Assembly: GCF_000143415.4 (NCBI RefSeq)
Contig: NW_003314262.1
Location: 3,792,021-3,856,020, forward strand
DNA length: 64,000 nucleotides
Reading direction: 5' to 3'
Origin: Selaginella moellendorffii
Taxonomy: Eukaryota; Streptophyta; Lycopodiopsida; Selaginellales; Selaginellaceae
Shown here: piece after piece, positions 47,546 to 59,832 of the stretch
How the letters are laid out: each line of letters begins with the position of its first letter
Position numbering within the stretch: position 1 is the first letter of the stretch
Notes under the pieces: model-generated
Seen by the model: the letters and a program-made list of their open reading frames with translations, nothing else
Database searches by the model: none
Told to the model about the DNA's origin: nothing
Position numbers and translations under genes: made by a program

Positions 47546-50500
47546 TTAGAAAGCTTGCCGGAAATCTTGATACTCTCGCAAGAGACTGGCAAATATGGAG
47601 GAAGGTTTGCTCGAGAGAACGCCCGGTGCATCAAACTCGACTATCTCTCCTGTATCACGAGAAAGAAGTTAAGGAAAGAGTTCCAAGAGAATAAAGCTTT
47701 GGATGCTTACCGTCTTGGAGAACCAAAACTCGTTCTGTGTTTTGCACGATGGTGGAGAGCCTGTGAGACACCGTGAGGACGGTGCTGCTTTGAAAATGCT
47801 CGCTTATTTTTTCTTGGATGATTCTCTCCGTGGCGCCATCAATCGTGGCAGTTGCTTCGTCTAGAACCACAATCTTTGTTCTCTTGAGCATGATCCTTGC
47901 TAGACAAAGTAGCTGCTTTTCACCCATGCTCCAATTCTCCCCACTTCCAGACACTACGAGTTACCAAGATAATCAGTGAAGGCTTAATGCAAGAAATACT
48001 AACCTTTGGAATCCAAACCTTCTCCTTTGGCCGTGATCGTTGCCACAAGCTCACACTTTCGAAGCACCTAGGAAAGAAGATAAAAACGAAATTTCGAAGT
48101 TCAAGGTTGTATACAAGTTTACCTCCCAGATTTCGTGATCCAAATACTGGCCGACTGGATCCAGGTTGTACCTGAAACTTCCTTCAAACAGCACTGGATC
48201 CTGCGGGATGATGCTCAGCCTGGATCTCAAGCTGTGCAAGTTGACGGTGGTAATGTCCAGCCCGTCAACCAAAATCCGACCCGACCTTGGCTCCACAATT
48301 CGAAAGAGTGCTTGAATCAGTGTCGATTTTCCACTACCTGTGCGGCCTACGACTCCAACTTTGCTTCCGCCCGAAAATCCGCAAGTGATCCCGCGGAGAA
48401 CTAGAGGCGCCTCTGGTGTATATCTCACCTTCGGTTTGTTTTTTTAGAAAAAAAAAAAAGGCAAGAGATCGGACTCCGTACCTTGAGACCAATGAAGTCT
48501 ATAGCTCCATTTTCTGGCCAGGTTTGAGGGGGCTGGGATTGATTTCTCGCCTCGCTACGTAAACCAGCGTACTGCATTACGCGTTCCACCGAAATAATTC
48601 TCTTCTCGGTGTCAATTCGACTCCACAGAGTCCATGTCAAAGTTGTAGTTAGCTTCAAGCCATACGTGACAGCAACACCTGCGGAGCCTGTGAAGCCAAA
48701 AGATTTTACTGAGCATAAACAAAGGAAAGAGAAAAAGAGCGAAGGATTCAAACTATAGACTTACTTGCACTGGTCGGAATGCTGGCCAGGAAGAGCATGA
48801 GGAAGACGAAACCCATGTCCGCAACCAAGCCAACTCTCAAGGCCAGGAATTCCATGGCGGAGAAGTTGTAAAACTGGGGACAGTTGTTGTCATCGATCAG
48901 CTGTAGCATCTTGTTGAGAAACGGCAGCTCTTGTTTGAAGGCTTTGATCGTGGAGAGACCGGTTAGTGTTTCTTCGAGGTGATGAACCACGGAAGCGCGT
49001 TGGAGCTCCACAAGTCTAGGCAGCTCGCGAATAGTTTTGATGTAAAACGACTGTTAGAAACCACACAAGCAATGAAAAAACATACAATAGTGACAATGTT
49101 ACCTGTAGCTTATATCCCACGATAGTCAAGAAGATAAACACCCATAGAATCGGCCAAGCAACACTGCACGTCACAACGAGAATTACGAGCAGATCCATCG
49201 CAAACAACGCAAGCTCGGAGAATCTCTCCGGCACGTAAAGATCGATGGAGCTTTGATCTGTGGAAGCCTGTAAACCAAACTCTGCATGTAAGCTTAAAAC
49301 ACGTAAAAGAACCACATACATACTCGAGTTAAAATGCGCCCCACTGGAGTGAGATCGAAGAAGGACATGGTTGCCAGGAAAACGGAGCGATACAGCTTGA
49401 GGAAGAAGCACTGTCCAGTCTTGAGCCCCACGAAGGAGACGAGTAAAACCCGGCATAGAAGAGCCAGAGAGCTCCCGAGAGACAACACAAAGTAGACCAT
49501 GACGAGCTGGGAGCTATCCAACTTTGGATTCATGTCGGCAATCCACCAAGTAGCAGCTGCGTCTGTCCCTTGCCGGATAGCCTCGAAAGCAAGTATGAGT
49601 GGAACCAAGGCTCCTCCGTATAGAGAAGTAATGTAAACCCAGTATATCTTCCCGCTAACGCTCCCTCTTTGTGTCTCCTCGGCCAGCTTTCCTTCTTGCT
49701 TGGACGAAACTATGCTTGTCTCTCCTTGATTCTGCTCGGTCGCTGCATAATTGTCAAAAGAGCTGTGTGGAAAGGCCTTGTCGACCAGATGATCAAGTAT
49801 CTTTACTGTTCCCTCCTGTAGAACCTGTAGAAATTGGAGAACCAAAGATAAGAAAGCACGCGAAAGTCTGATAAGAGAAGAGGCCTACGATCGTTTTATC
49901 TGCTTGCTTGGCAGCCTCTTGAAAATGAGTTACCAGCAACACTGTCTTGTTTTGCAGCAGTCCGAGAATGCATTCCTATCAGGAAAATGTTTGTAATGTC
50001 CACAAAGAACACAAAAGAGTACCTTGAGTATCAAGTTGGAGGTTTTTACGTCCAGAGCGCTGAGGGGGTCGTCCAAGAGATAAATGTCCGCGTCTTTGTA
50101 CACGGCCCTTGCAAGCTGAAGCCGTTGCTTCTGGCCTCCGCTCAGGTTTACTCCTCGATCTCCAATGTGAGTTCCGTCGCCGTGACTTAGCATCTCTAGA
50201 TCTTTCTTCAGCTGGCATGCCGCAATGACCCTCTCGTACCTGGGCTTGTCCATGGCGCTGTCAAAGAGTATGTTCTCTTTGATGGTCGCGTTCTGGATCC
50301 ACGCTGATTGGCAAGTGTAACTTGTGGTGCCTCTCACTCGCACCTACAGCAAAAACAGTTTTTTCTAAGAGAACAAAACTAGGAACTGAAGAAAACGTAC
50401 CTCTCCCGAAAGCTTTGGAATCTGGCCGAGGATGGACGAGAGCAAGCTCGACTTCCCCGATCCAACTCCTCCAGAGACGACTACAAAGCTTCCCTCCACC

Positions 50501-51746
50501 ACGTCCAAAGTGACGGCATCGAGTGTGGGGGTGGCGGCATTTCTATCCCAGCTAAACACCCCTCGACTTATCTCGATGGCGTTTCTTCCACCGCTCATGA
50601 GCTGCTTGGGTTGGAAAGTCACGTCCTCGCGTTGGTAAAACTCTGACAGCCGATCCAGCGACACCCAAACATCCACCACCGAAGAAGCAAACCCCGGGAG
50701 CTTGCTCTGGACGTTCTGGAGGAGCCGGAACACCGCGAGCGTGGAGAGAAGCTTTCCGGACGTCAAGCTATGGCGAGAGGAGGTGATGACGACGGACATT
50801 ACTAGCGTCAAGACGGCCATCACCGTGGGCGTGACTCTAAACACGAACTTGGACAGCGCTCGCACAAAGAAACACCGCTGAAGCTCCTGGTACTCGCCAG
50901 CTCTAAGCTTCTCCACCTCCCGGAGAAAGCTAGTCTCCCACCCGTGGAGCTTGAGCGTTCTCATGCTCCTCAGCGCCTCGGACGTAGCTCTCAGTCGAGC
51001 GCCTTTGGCTTTCATGGCCCGCCCCTGGAAACTTGCCTGCTTCTTTCCCAGCGGGAAGCTACACGCTATGCAAACTCCCAGCGACACAAAGCTGGCCAGG
51101 GCCGCGACTCCCACGTCCCTGTAGAGCACCAGAATTCCGATGATAAACTGGAGCGGGAGCGTCCAGAAGTCATGGAGATGCCAGCAAAAGACCCCCACCT
51201 CGAGCACGTCCGACGACACCAAGGTGATGGATGGAGCCGCCGCCGCCCCCGTCTCCATCGCCTTCCAGAACACAAACGCCTTGAGCGACGACTGGACGTA
51301 GAGGTCCATCACCTGGATGCGAAAGTTGTGCTGCCGCTCCAGGAGATTGGTGGCGAGCTTGGCAGCCATGAAGGCGGCCGCGAGTGCGTATCCGCGGGCC
51401 GCCGGGGACCGGGACACGAAGTCGGTAATCAAGAGGGGTTGTCGAACGAGACGAGAAGCAGCAGCAGCGAGAGGCCGCCAGTCACTACCACTTGCTTCCA
51501 GTGCGCCAGGATCAACACCCAAGCTAGAGACAGCCCGCGACTGGAAGAGATCATCGCCGGGCCGCAGCGGCGGCGTCTTTGCCTCTGGAATGCGTCCAAG
51601 CTCGCCGACGCCAGATTCACTTTGCCGAGAGATGCGAGGTCGGAGTGCTCGAGCGGCTTTCGGTTCCCGGTGGCAAAGAGTGGATCCAGCCAACGAAAAG
51701 TAGTGGCGCTCCATGCCGAGGCCACGAAGAATGGTGATGCCGCCAT
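47546..51746 (-). CDS. ABC transporter, subfamily C (MRP-type), one frame break near the N-terminus
   Basis: This multi-exon ABCC gene runs from [20 protein letters not shown] (51746) to YQDFRQAF and TAA at 47546. It lacks the N-terminal TMD0 of most plant ABCCs. TMD1 is followed by NBD1 (Walker [10 protein letters not shown], signature LSGGQKQR, Walker [13 protein letters not shown]), TMD2, then NBD2 (Walker [10 protein letters not shown], signature ENWSMGEKQ, Walker [13 protein letters not shown]) and a C-terminal exon ([16 protein letters not shown]). ABCCs export glutathione conjugates and other organic anions, often into the vacuole. The reading frame changes near 51430-51445, between [11 protein letters not shown] and [10 protein letters not shown]; this is either a real mutation or a base-call error. 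Copies of the last exon recur at 34.9 and 55.1 kb. Confidence 0.85.
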
Positions 51747-51926
51747 GGCTAGCGCTGCTAGTTTTTTAAAACCAACCTTTCCACGCACAAAGAGTGTTCC
51801 CCCTCGCCCTCACAGGACAAAAATGGAGACCTAGTGTCTCCGTCAATGTAATATATTGCTAAGAGCGTATATAGAGAACACAGTTTGATGAGAGCGGTAA
51901 CTATGGAAGAGAACACTTGGTCACTT

Positions 51927-52885
51927 TTAGTTTGTGAAGATGAGAGCGGACGATTCAACAAGGTGGCAGAACTCGCCTTCTCCTGGCTTGAGACCCAGCT
52001 GGTTGAGGATCGCATTGCCGGGCTTCATGTACTTGGTGATGGTGTGACACTCGAGCAAGTATTCGACTTCATCATCGTGGTGGGTGGCAATCGTAACAGA
52101 GAAAACGTGGGTACCTTGTACCATGTGGCAGTAGTGCAGCATGAAAGGATACGCCATCCTGTGACACGCGACGTGAGGCTTTGAAACCGGGACGATTTCT
52201 GCCAGCTTGCGAACTTGCACTTGCTTGTTGGCTAGCAGCTGATCCATGTGGGAAGTGCCTTTGGAGCCGCGAACCACCGGGGACGTGGTGTTCAGGGCTA
52301 CCGAAACGAAGCTAGAGAGCTCTCTCAAGCTCGGCGTGCATCTCTTGGTCTCGATGGAAGATGGAGCATGCGCGCACGCAGAGAGCGTCGACACCATGAA
52401 GAGCTTCATGACGGGGGCGTTGACAATGTGGAGAGTGGCCATGGTGACCGGAAGCTCCTGCGGGTCCAATGAGATCTTCGCGGCGAGGGGATGAGCGAGG
52501 AATCGCGTGGCTGGGGCATTGTAGAAGGCTGGGAACGTGAAAAGAGACCCCGGCGTGAATTCACTGAGATGGAAGAAGCGGCGAGTGTTGACAACCTGAA
52601 TCGATCGAACAGGGTCGCAGACCAGGGCGCCATCGAGCTCGGCATCGAGGAGTCTTCGGCGGTAAGGCTTGTTGGAACAGGGTGAAAGGCCAGTGTCGTT
52701 GCACCGAATGCCAGCAGCACTGCAGAAGCCGCTGCTACCAAGATCCAGCGAAACTGGAGAAGCGATGAAGTTTTCGAAAATGGATCTTTGCCATTGAACC
52801 ATTCGTTTGAGTGAGTGAGTCCTGCAGCGCACACAAAAAAGATGCCAAAGACAGAGAAAAGGATGAGAACAGTAAGATTAGCCAT
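51927..52885 (-). CDS. BURP-domain protein
   Basis: The C-terminal ~220 residues form a BURP domain: FFHLSEFTPGSLFTFPAF, ETKRCTPSLRELSSFV and the spaced Cys-His pairs (ACHRM, YCHMV, ECHT, FCHLV) of this plant-only family, whose members sit in the cell wall or vacuole and respond to stress. The first ATG (52885) opens a hydrophobic signal-like stretch (MANLTVLILFSVFGIFFVCA), but this lies in a different frame from the BURP domain. Either a short intron I cannot place joins them, or there is a frameshift near 52700-52840. The BURP frame itself is open from about 52830 to 51927. Confidence 0.8.
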
Positions 52886-52939
52886 GGTGTGGGTGAGTGT
52901 TGGATTGATAATGGTTTTTATAGTTGAAATCACCTCATC

Positions 52940-55060
52940 TTCTGTTTATGCATCTTGACTGTGTGACTGCTTGTGGGACCACTCAATGTACTGGCTGCCA
53001 GCTATGGTAAGCCAAGTCTTTCATAAGTACTACTAACGACCTCGTTTATGCGATGACACGGAGAGCTTTCATTGTCGAGGCGGTTGGGTTTCTTTTTCTC
53101 CCTTTGCCAGTCAATCTTTAGTTTTCTGCTTTTTCTTTCCTTCTCGGATGTAGATTGTCAAGAACGCATAACTCCCGCCTGCTCAACATGGAGAACCTGG
53201 TCGTAGCCCGTTCAACAGTCTAAGTTCCTCCATTGCCTTCTAGCTTTAAGACAATGACTGATCCTATAGCTCTTCCTGTGTACAAGCTCAAAGAAGCTGC
53301 AGGCAGTTAAATTGTAAAACCACCTGGTGCTTGAAGCTATGTAAGTTCAAGCATCTCACCATCTCTTGCCATCTCTTGGCACACCATCCTTATTGGATCG
53401 CACCATCATGTCATCTCTGCAGCACTACTTCCACAACAACACCTTGGCAAAACAGCTTGCAACTACTCTCCACCAAGCTCCTAGTGAGCTGCAATTAATT
53501 ATCAGCCATGGTCGTGCTGTGGTGGTGCCAGAGAAACTTATCACTTAGCTTAGAAACCATCAGGAAGCTTTATAATATGGTCCTGTGCCTAAACATCACC
53601 ATGTGCTGTAGTGACTCCAAAGATGTCTATATATCTTGAACAAACAGGCTATGACTTTGAAAAATACTTGATAGCTTGTAGTGCCAAGTTGAATCTGTCA
53701 ACCTGGTTGAAGCTGTCATTCAATAAACAAATCTAATCCAATCAACAGTGATAAAAATCACTTTTTGGATATACCAGAAAAGTGATGTTGTCCCTGTTGA
53801 CAAAGCTTAGGCTCAGATTTTAAAAGAAATCTCATGTGGCTTGCTCAAGCCCCTCTTCCATAGCAAATATCTCCTCCTGTCTCGTACCAATCACTGTGTT
53901 GCATACAATCCTTTTGTATCTCAGAACAATTGACAGAAAACATTCAACTAGCATTTTTACATTGGTGTTCTAGAAAATGTCTGTGTTGCAATCCTTTATC
54001 AGCTTCCATGAATGCCAGGAACAAAAAAAGAGAGAGAAGAGACAAAAAAAATCAAGAGAGAAATTTGATTTTGTAGATCGCCAAGCATTCCTTAATGGGG
54101 AAAAGGAATACATGTGCCTTCCTCATCAACTTGTGAACTTTTTTCTTGACCAATGGCTCATTGAGTTGACTTTGAGCTTGCTTCAATTGTGGATAATAAT
54201 GTCTGATGAAATGCCTTTCAGCTCCAAGTAATCTCATGTAAAAACATCTATGAACTCACGAAGGAAATCTTTTAGTGCTTTCCCCTCATTGTCAATTCCT
54301 TCCCGCCAAACAATAGTTTTTGCTCACTGCATTTAATAGGCAAATCCAAAAGAATTGTTGCCAATTCAGCCAACAAAGACTTGCATCTTCAATTTGATCA
54401 AGTTCATTATTGTGTTGCAATCCGTGGGATGGATTGTCTTAGTCTTCTACAACCCTTGCTTCATTGGCATATCATTGACACCATTTTATGTGTAAGGAAT
54501 TCCATGATGACAATTGAGCCAAGAGGTGATGGTAGTTTCTTATGAAAAACTTGCAATCCAAGATGTTGAAGCTGGAGCTTCCCAATTAGTTGCTTGCAAA
54601 GAAGCAAAGAATCCAAGTGCATGTAAAGATGCTTGACACCTAACATCAAGTTTACTCAACTCCCAACAAATCAGCTCTATACTTGCACTCATTAGCAAAA
54701 GTTTTTGTGATTGTTTGCAAGAATGAGTAAGCTTGCCATTATTGGACTTTTTCCCAACATTTTACATCACAAAATAAGGAACGAGGACTAGAAAGTGCAT
54801 TTGTTTTCTTTGTCTTTGCAGTGATCCTAGTAATCTTTCCAAACACATGCAAATTGAGTGCATCCTTGTTGAATGAAGGTAACTTAGAAGGTTGATCTTG
54901 AGAAGTTAGAGCATATATAACATCATCAGAAAGAGGGAATTCCTCTAGATGGTAGTAGAACTTGAATGTGTGATTACAACAATACTGAGAATCCCTTTGA
55001 AATGTGCCACACTAAATAACTAGCTCTCAAGTGGATCACGAAATCTTTTTTTAACCTTGT
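52940..55060. other. Long spacer, no recognised gene
   Basis: About 2.1 kb between BURP and ELIP copy 2. Short open stretches occur (53366-53548 plus, 53977-54231 plus, 54461-54649 minus). On the minus strand between 54700 and 55000, a run such as FYYHLEEFPLSDDVIYALTS reads like decayed protein sequence, possibly an old transposon or gene remnant. I cannot name a family. Confidence 0.4.
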
Positions 55061-55069
55061 TTAACTCAT

Positions 55070-55300
55070 CTTTTTTTCTTTCTCGTGATACAGGGGAGAT
55101 AGTCGTGTTTGATGCGCCAGACGGCCTCTCAAGTCTTTCTAACGGCATTACATTAACACGCTTATTGTGGAGACAAGAGAGCATCCCCGTGTACGAATTC
55201 GATTGGAAAACGAAACGAAAGTCCCAAAGTATCACACCTTGCATTCTCTAGAGAAGTTTCACCTTCGGCCATTTTCACCGCACAAGATGTGCCACACATA
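55070..55300 (+). pseudogene. Remnant of the last ABCC exon upstream of ELIP copy 2
   Basis: From the intron end TCTCGTGATACAG the sequence reads GEIVVFDAPDGLSS and then the ABCC 3' flank (LSNGITLTR in a shifted frame), matching 47440-47660 in opposite orientation. An internal deletion removes the SKPS segment. No other ABCC exon precedes it, so the duplicated segment began in the last ABCC intron. Confidence 0.85.
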
Positions 55301-55327
55301 CTGGACACGAGCCAGGGTCTAAATTTT

Positions 55328-55357
55328 GCCACGTACGGTCCCCATACCGTATAAATA
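55328..55357 (+). promoter_or_regulatory. ELIP copy 2 core promoter: GCCACGT motif and TATA box
   Basis: GCCACGT (55328-55334, the complement of ACGTGGC) is followed by TATAAATA (55350-55357), with the ATG at 55465. The order matches ELIP copies 1 and 3 and suggests control by bZIP factors responsive to ABA or light. Confidence 0.6.
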
Positions 55358-55464
55358 TCTGTGTGCCCTTTAGAAAGAATATTCTAGAATTGGAAAAAAA
55401 GCTTAAAGAAAGGAAATTCATTGCACAGTTGAATTTTTTGCTAGCTAGCTCCCAGCTCAAAACA

Positions 55465-56225
55465 ATGGCACTCGTCACAGGCAGCGGTATCGCAGCTCTC
55501 TCTTCTTCCTCGCTCATCTCCAACAAGATCCATGTCCAATCGCAATCGCCCACAAGCTCCATCGGGACAAGAAATCTAGTAGTAGTAAGAGCGTCCTCGA
55601 ACAAATCAAGGGATGGTGGCGATGGCGGCATCAGTGGCGTTCTCGACGGCACCAAGAAGGAGATAACCCGCGAGGAGGTGCTCAAGAACCAGGCCGAGAA
55701 CGAGTCGGAGAAGCGCTCCGTGTTTGGAGCCGTCCCATCGTCCGGATCCTTCTATCCCAGGCCAGAGGTCGAGAGGCGACCAGAGACTGGCGATCGATCG
55801 TTCCCCAGCTTGATGGCGTTCGATGGAGCCGGCCCGGAAACGATCAACGGAAGACTGGTAAGCGATTGGTGATTTTTCTTCGCGTTTTTTTCTAGATCAA
55901 CCCAAGTAACTAACGTGAACTTGTCAAACAGGCAATGGTAGGATTGGTGTGGGCATTCGCAGTGGAGCGAATGACGGGACAAACGGTGGCGGAGCAGCTC
56001 TACTCGCCGGGGAGCACTGGTCTTTTCCATTTTCTGGCGGTGGCACAGCTATTCGCGTACGCGTCGCTGGTGCCCATGTTTAAGGGCGAGAGCCCGGACA
56101 GCAGATCGTTTGGGCCATTTAGAGCCATGGCGGAGCGCTGGAATGGGCGAACCGCGATGCTTGGCTTCCTCGCCTTGGTGATCACCGAGTTTTTCACCAA
56201 GACTCCAGTGTTTCACATGATGTAA
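55465..56225 (+). CDS. ELIP: Early light-induced protein (ELIP), copy 2
   Basis: Exons 55465-55857 and 55932-56225 are separated by a 74-base intron; the product has 228 residues. It is almost identical to copies 1 and 3, with changes such as KIHVQSQ for KLYVQSK in the transit peptide. Helices I (INGRLAMVGLVWAFAVE) and III (RWNGRTAMLGFLALVITEFF) keep the ExxNGR pigment-binding motif, and the C-terminus is TKTPVFHMM. It lies on the strand opposite to copies 1 and 3, so the duplicated segment was inverted. The gene appears functional and plays the same photoprotective role in the thylakoid membrane. Confidence 0.94.
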
Positions 56226-56229
56226 ATTC

Positions 56230-56970
56230 AATGGTTCCTAGTTTAACTGTTCTAGATTTTCACTTCACTACATTGAAGCTATCGTGTTTCTTTACCGTGA
56301 GAACGATGTGAGGACTTATGTCACCCAATCCCTCTTTCATTTGAGACACAGTTTGACATTTCTATTTACTCGGCTTGTGGCTCCTCAAAATTAAGGTGAC
56401 CTCGTGGCAATCATCCTGAGAATAACCAGTGGAGTTGTGATGGCATGGTGTTGATCCAAGTTTAAGCTAGCTAATTAAAATTTTAGATAAATATAAATAT
56501 AAACATATAAAATACTATTATTACTTGAGCATCCAATAAAGGAAAAAAATTAATATCCATTGATTCTTACCCATTTATTTCAAAAAGTATCGTTAAGAAA
56601 AGAATGAACATTCATTAGTAGACTCTATTAAATGGAGTGGGGGAAGATTTTCTTTTGCTTATATGTGATCGAACTATTATTGTAATAGCCTAGTGATTGC
56701 TTTTCATAATGAGCTTGGTTTTTTCATTTTATTTCCATTTTTTTTGTAAAGTGAAAAATATAGAAAGTAAAAATATTATCATTCCCTACTTTTAAAAAAT
56801 ATGTCATTATTAATGGAGATGTTAATGAAAGTACTTGCCAAGATATTTTCATGTCTTTAATTCGTTTAGCTTCGTAAGTTGTTTTTATAAATTTATAATG
56901 CTCGCTAGGGGAAACCTTTAGAGTATTTACTAATTGGTAAAAAGGAAAAAACTAATTGTATTAACTCCTT

Positions 56971-57026
<56 letters not shown>

Positions 57027-57470
57027 TTTATAATAAATAGAAAAAAATGCAACTTATAAATAATTCACACAAATCAAGACAATGATTCTTTAAAATTCTT
57101 ATAATCCCTTGGGCTTGGTTCAGCTGTTTATATAATCAATAAATTTGAGGAGTCTAATTTATAGTTCCTGCATTCGCAAATTAATATAAAAGAACCAAAA
57201 AACATCGAATGAAAATTGAATTCAAACGTACATGTAAATTATTTCCAGCCCCCTTATGACTCGTGAATAAGATTAATAAACATGTTAAAGACCTCCTGCT
57301 CAATCAACACATAAATTCAGAGCTAAAATCCACAAGGAATTTGGAAGAGTACTTAAATCTGTATAAGCATCGTCATCATCAGGGAGTGTCGATTCCAAAG
57401 CACGAAGGCTGCCATGCCACGGGAAAGTAAGCCCCGACACTGTCAAAACAGTAAAAAACAAAACTAAGGG
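56230..57470. other. AT-rich spacer with TA microsatellite
   Basis: About 1.2 kb follows ELIP copy 2. The first ~100 bases match the 3' flank of the other ELIP copies. Bases 56974-57022 are an uninterrupted TA repeat of about 24 units. No gene is recognised. Confidence 0.6.
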
Positions 57471-57484
57471 GCATGATTCTATAA

Positions 57485-58640
57485 AAAGAATGACAAAATC
57501 TTACTTGTCTTGAGCGTGATCTTGCTGATGTCGATGACACAAAACGAGCGGGGCCCAAACATCTGTGTGACTCTCCGCTCCCCGATAACCAGCAAATGCT
57601 GGGGTTTGCCAGTATGAAATCGTCCAGTTAGAGCGTCCAGAATGTCCAAGACACTGAGTGCGTAAACCCCTGCAAAGCAATTCTCGTCAATTATCGTAAA
57701 GAACGAAAATCTGAAGTGCAGTTTACGATATGGTTCATAAAGCGACACTCGCTCAATCAGTGATGGATAAATCGGCGCCTGGAGCTCAACACAAGTCCCG
57801 GAGGGAAGAGCGCCATAAAACCGTAAAGAGCATGGAGGGCTTTCATCATCGTTGAGCAGCAGCCGAGCACCAAGGAACCAAGGAGCTTCTTGTTTTCCTC
57901 GCTCAGGCACAATGTCGCGATGTACTTCCCGCTCATAGATCGCTGGAACTTCAAACCAAAGGATGATGCAAACAAAAACACAAACACCTTACAGTTAGTA
58001 GTACTGTAATCTCCTTGAAAGTTGACGCAGACTAGCTTGATAAGCAGTGGGGTGATTGGAAGCTGCGGATTAACTGTGTTGAGTTTGAGCACCGCCAACT
58101 CAAACAGTAATGGATAACTCGGCACCTGGAGCTCCACACAAGTCCACGGGGAAAGATCACCAGAAGAGAGAACGAGCACCACTTGCCAGCTCTGGCTACG
58201 CAACCTATGGAAGCCAAGTGTTAAGTGTGGAACCAGGAAAAGATAGACTTACATTTAGTGGAAAAGAGTATGCCGGACTCGGAACCACTGAGCCAAGGAG
58301 TATGGAGAGTATTCTTACGCTAGAGTTGCAGGACTTCGATCCACATCCGGGAATAAAGCCGAGCTCTGGAGCGTGAAGATTGCACTGCCCCATGATCCCT
58401 TGATGATCACCAATTGACGCTGCAGAGGCATAAAGTCTTAGCCGTAGAGTTGTGAGCCCGATATATCTTGATTGAGGTCGAGGAATGTACACTTGGCTTC
58501 TCTTGTGTGCTTTACCAGCGTACGCGAGAAAGCTTACCTCATTGGACCTGTTGAGCACACCATCGTCATGACTCTGCTGCTGAAGCAAGATCATGAGCAA
58601 ACACTGTATAGCTGGGTAGCTGGCCATAACCAAGACAAGC
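57485..58640 (-). CDS. Unknown multi-exon gene with an internal duplication
   Basis: The minus strand holds several coherent open blocks separated by short intron-like gaps: MASYPAIQCLLMILLQQQSH near 58625; LRLYASAASIGDHQGIMGQC; the VLVLSSGDLSPWTCVELQVP segment; SMSGKYIATLCLSEENKKLL; LRFYGALPSGTCVELQAPIY; and a GVYALSVLDILDALTGRFHT segment ending near 57510. The two CVELQ blocks (57745-57815 and 58098-58165) are alike in protein and DNA. I do not recognise the family, and exon boundaries are uncertain. Expression evidence would be needed to accept it as a working gene. Confidence 0.4.
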
Positions 58641-58889
58641 CATGGCCATGCGTGACTCCTGGATTGAGCTTGCGATAAGGAGCTCAGAGACAACCTCCAA
58701 GCGCTTGGAAACCTGGTTTCCAGCCATGGAAAATGCTTACTTGTCTTGATGATGTGGATGCAGCAAAACGAGCACTCCCTGCTGGGCTGCGTGAAAGCTG
58801 TGAGTGTGGATTGTCGTCGCTGCGCGAAAACTCGTCATCCCTTTGGCGCGCTTCCAGAACTTGAAAACGAGCAGCGAGAGCAACAATTT

Positions 58890-59090
58890 TTACTTCAGTT
58901 TCTGGAAGAGGCATTCCAACTGTTCCGAGAACCTGAGAGCAAGAAAACCTAATCATGTTGGAGTCTCTGTGTGAGCAGCTCGAATAGAACTTACATTGTC
59001 GGAAAAAGCTCGAGTTGACACTACGGGAGAGGACTCTGTCAAACCATAACCATTCACAACAGGAGGACGCGGCTCCGTCCTTTTGGGAGC
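58890..59090 (-). pseudogene. Acyl-ACP synthetase (AAE15/16-like) fragment, minus-strand part
   Basis: The minus strand encodes VVNGYGLTESSPVVSTRAF and, after a short intron, VLGTVGMPLPETEVKIV. These are consecutive blocks of the AMP-binding fold of plastid long-chain acyl-ACP synthetases. The next part of the same protein lies just to the right, but on the plus strand (59175-59640), so the gene has been broken by an inversion. It is not functional. Confidence 0.8.
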
Positions 59091-59174
59091 TGTTAGTGCT
59101 GTGCGTTGTGGTGCTGCGCATGCTCTCGTTCTAACTTCTTGGGGATCCCGAAAGCAGGAAAACGTTGACTAATG

Positions 59175-59640
59175 GAAACAAAGGAATAGTGATGGTTCGT
59201 GGTCCATTGCTTTCGAGTTTCACTCTTGCATCACATCTCGCTCAGTTTTGTTGTCGCGTAGAATCCCGATGCAACAAAAAGCCATAGACGGTGATGGCTG
59301 GCTTGACACGGGTGATCTTGGCTGGGTCGCCCCAGTGTGGAAAACTGGCGCTGCTAGAAAATGTGGAGGAATGTTAGTCTTGGAGGGGCGTGCAAAAGAA
59401 ACTAGTGTTCTCTCAACAGGTTATGGTGTAAGCGTTTGCTTTTCTCAAGTATTCATGAGAATCATTTTTCAGGTGAGAATGTGGAGCCAACAGAGATTGA
59501 AGAGGCAGCAGTCTTATTGATCAAATCATGGTTGTCGGTCAGGTACTTTGTATTCTTTGGTTTTGTTTTGTGAGATTCATCTAACGTACTTTTGCTGTCT
59601 GTACAGGACCAAAGGCAACCAAGCTTCGCAGGGACGCCAT
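59175..59640 (+). pseudogene. Acyl-ACP synthetase (AAE15/16-like) fragment, plus-strand part
   Basis: The plus strand encodes KGIVMVRGPLL, then KAIDGDGWLDTGDLGWVAPV, GAARKCGGMLVLEGRAKET and ENVEPTEIEEAAV. These are the hinge and C-terminal blocks that normally follow the ETEVKIV segment found on the other strand at 58890. Frameshifts occur near 59380-59520 and the end is missing. Confidence 0.82.
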
Positions 59641-59832
59641 TTTAATGCGCTACCGGAACCAAATCGATTACCTATTCAATAATACATTATAAATATGTGT
59701 ACAAGAATGACTCATCATGCTTAAACCGTAATAACAATTTACTATGTGAAACAGCCATTTTTCACTTCAATGGAAAGCTACATACCTCACACACAAGGCT
59801 AAAATCTTACGTGGCAAAAACAATGTGATAAA

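Noticed and set aside
50944-51834. Plus-strand frame of 296 codons opposite ABCC
   Set aside because: It is antisense to the ABCC TMD1 exon, which has clear family motifs.
56974-57022. TA repeat as a possible origin or regulatory site
   Set aside because: An ordinary dinucleotide microsatellite in AT-rich spacer with no supporting context.
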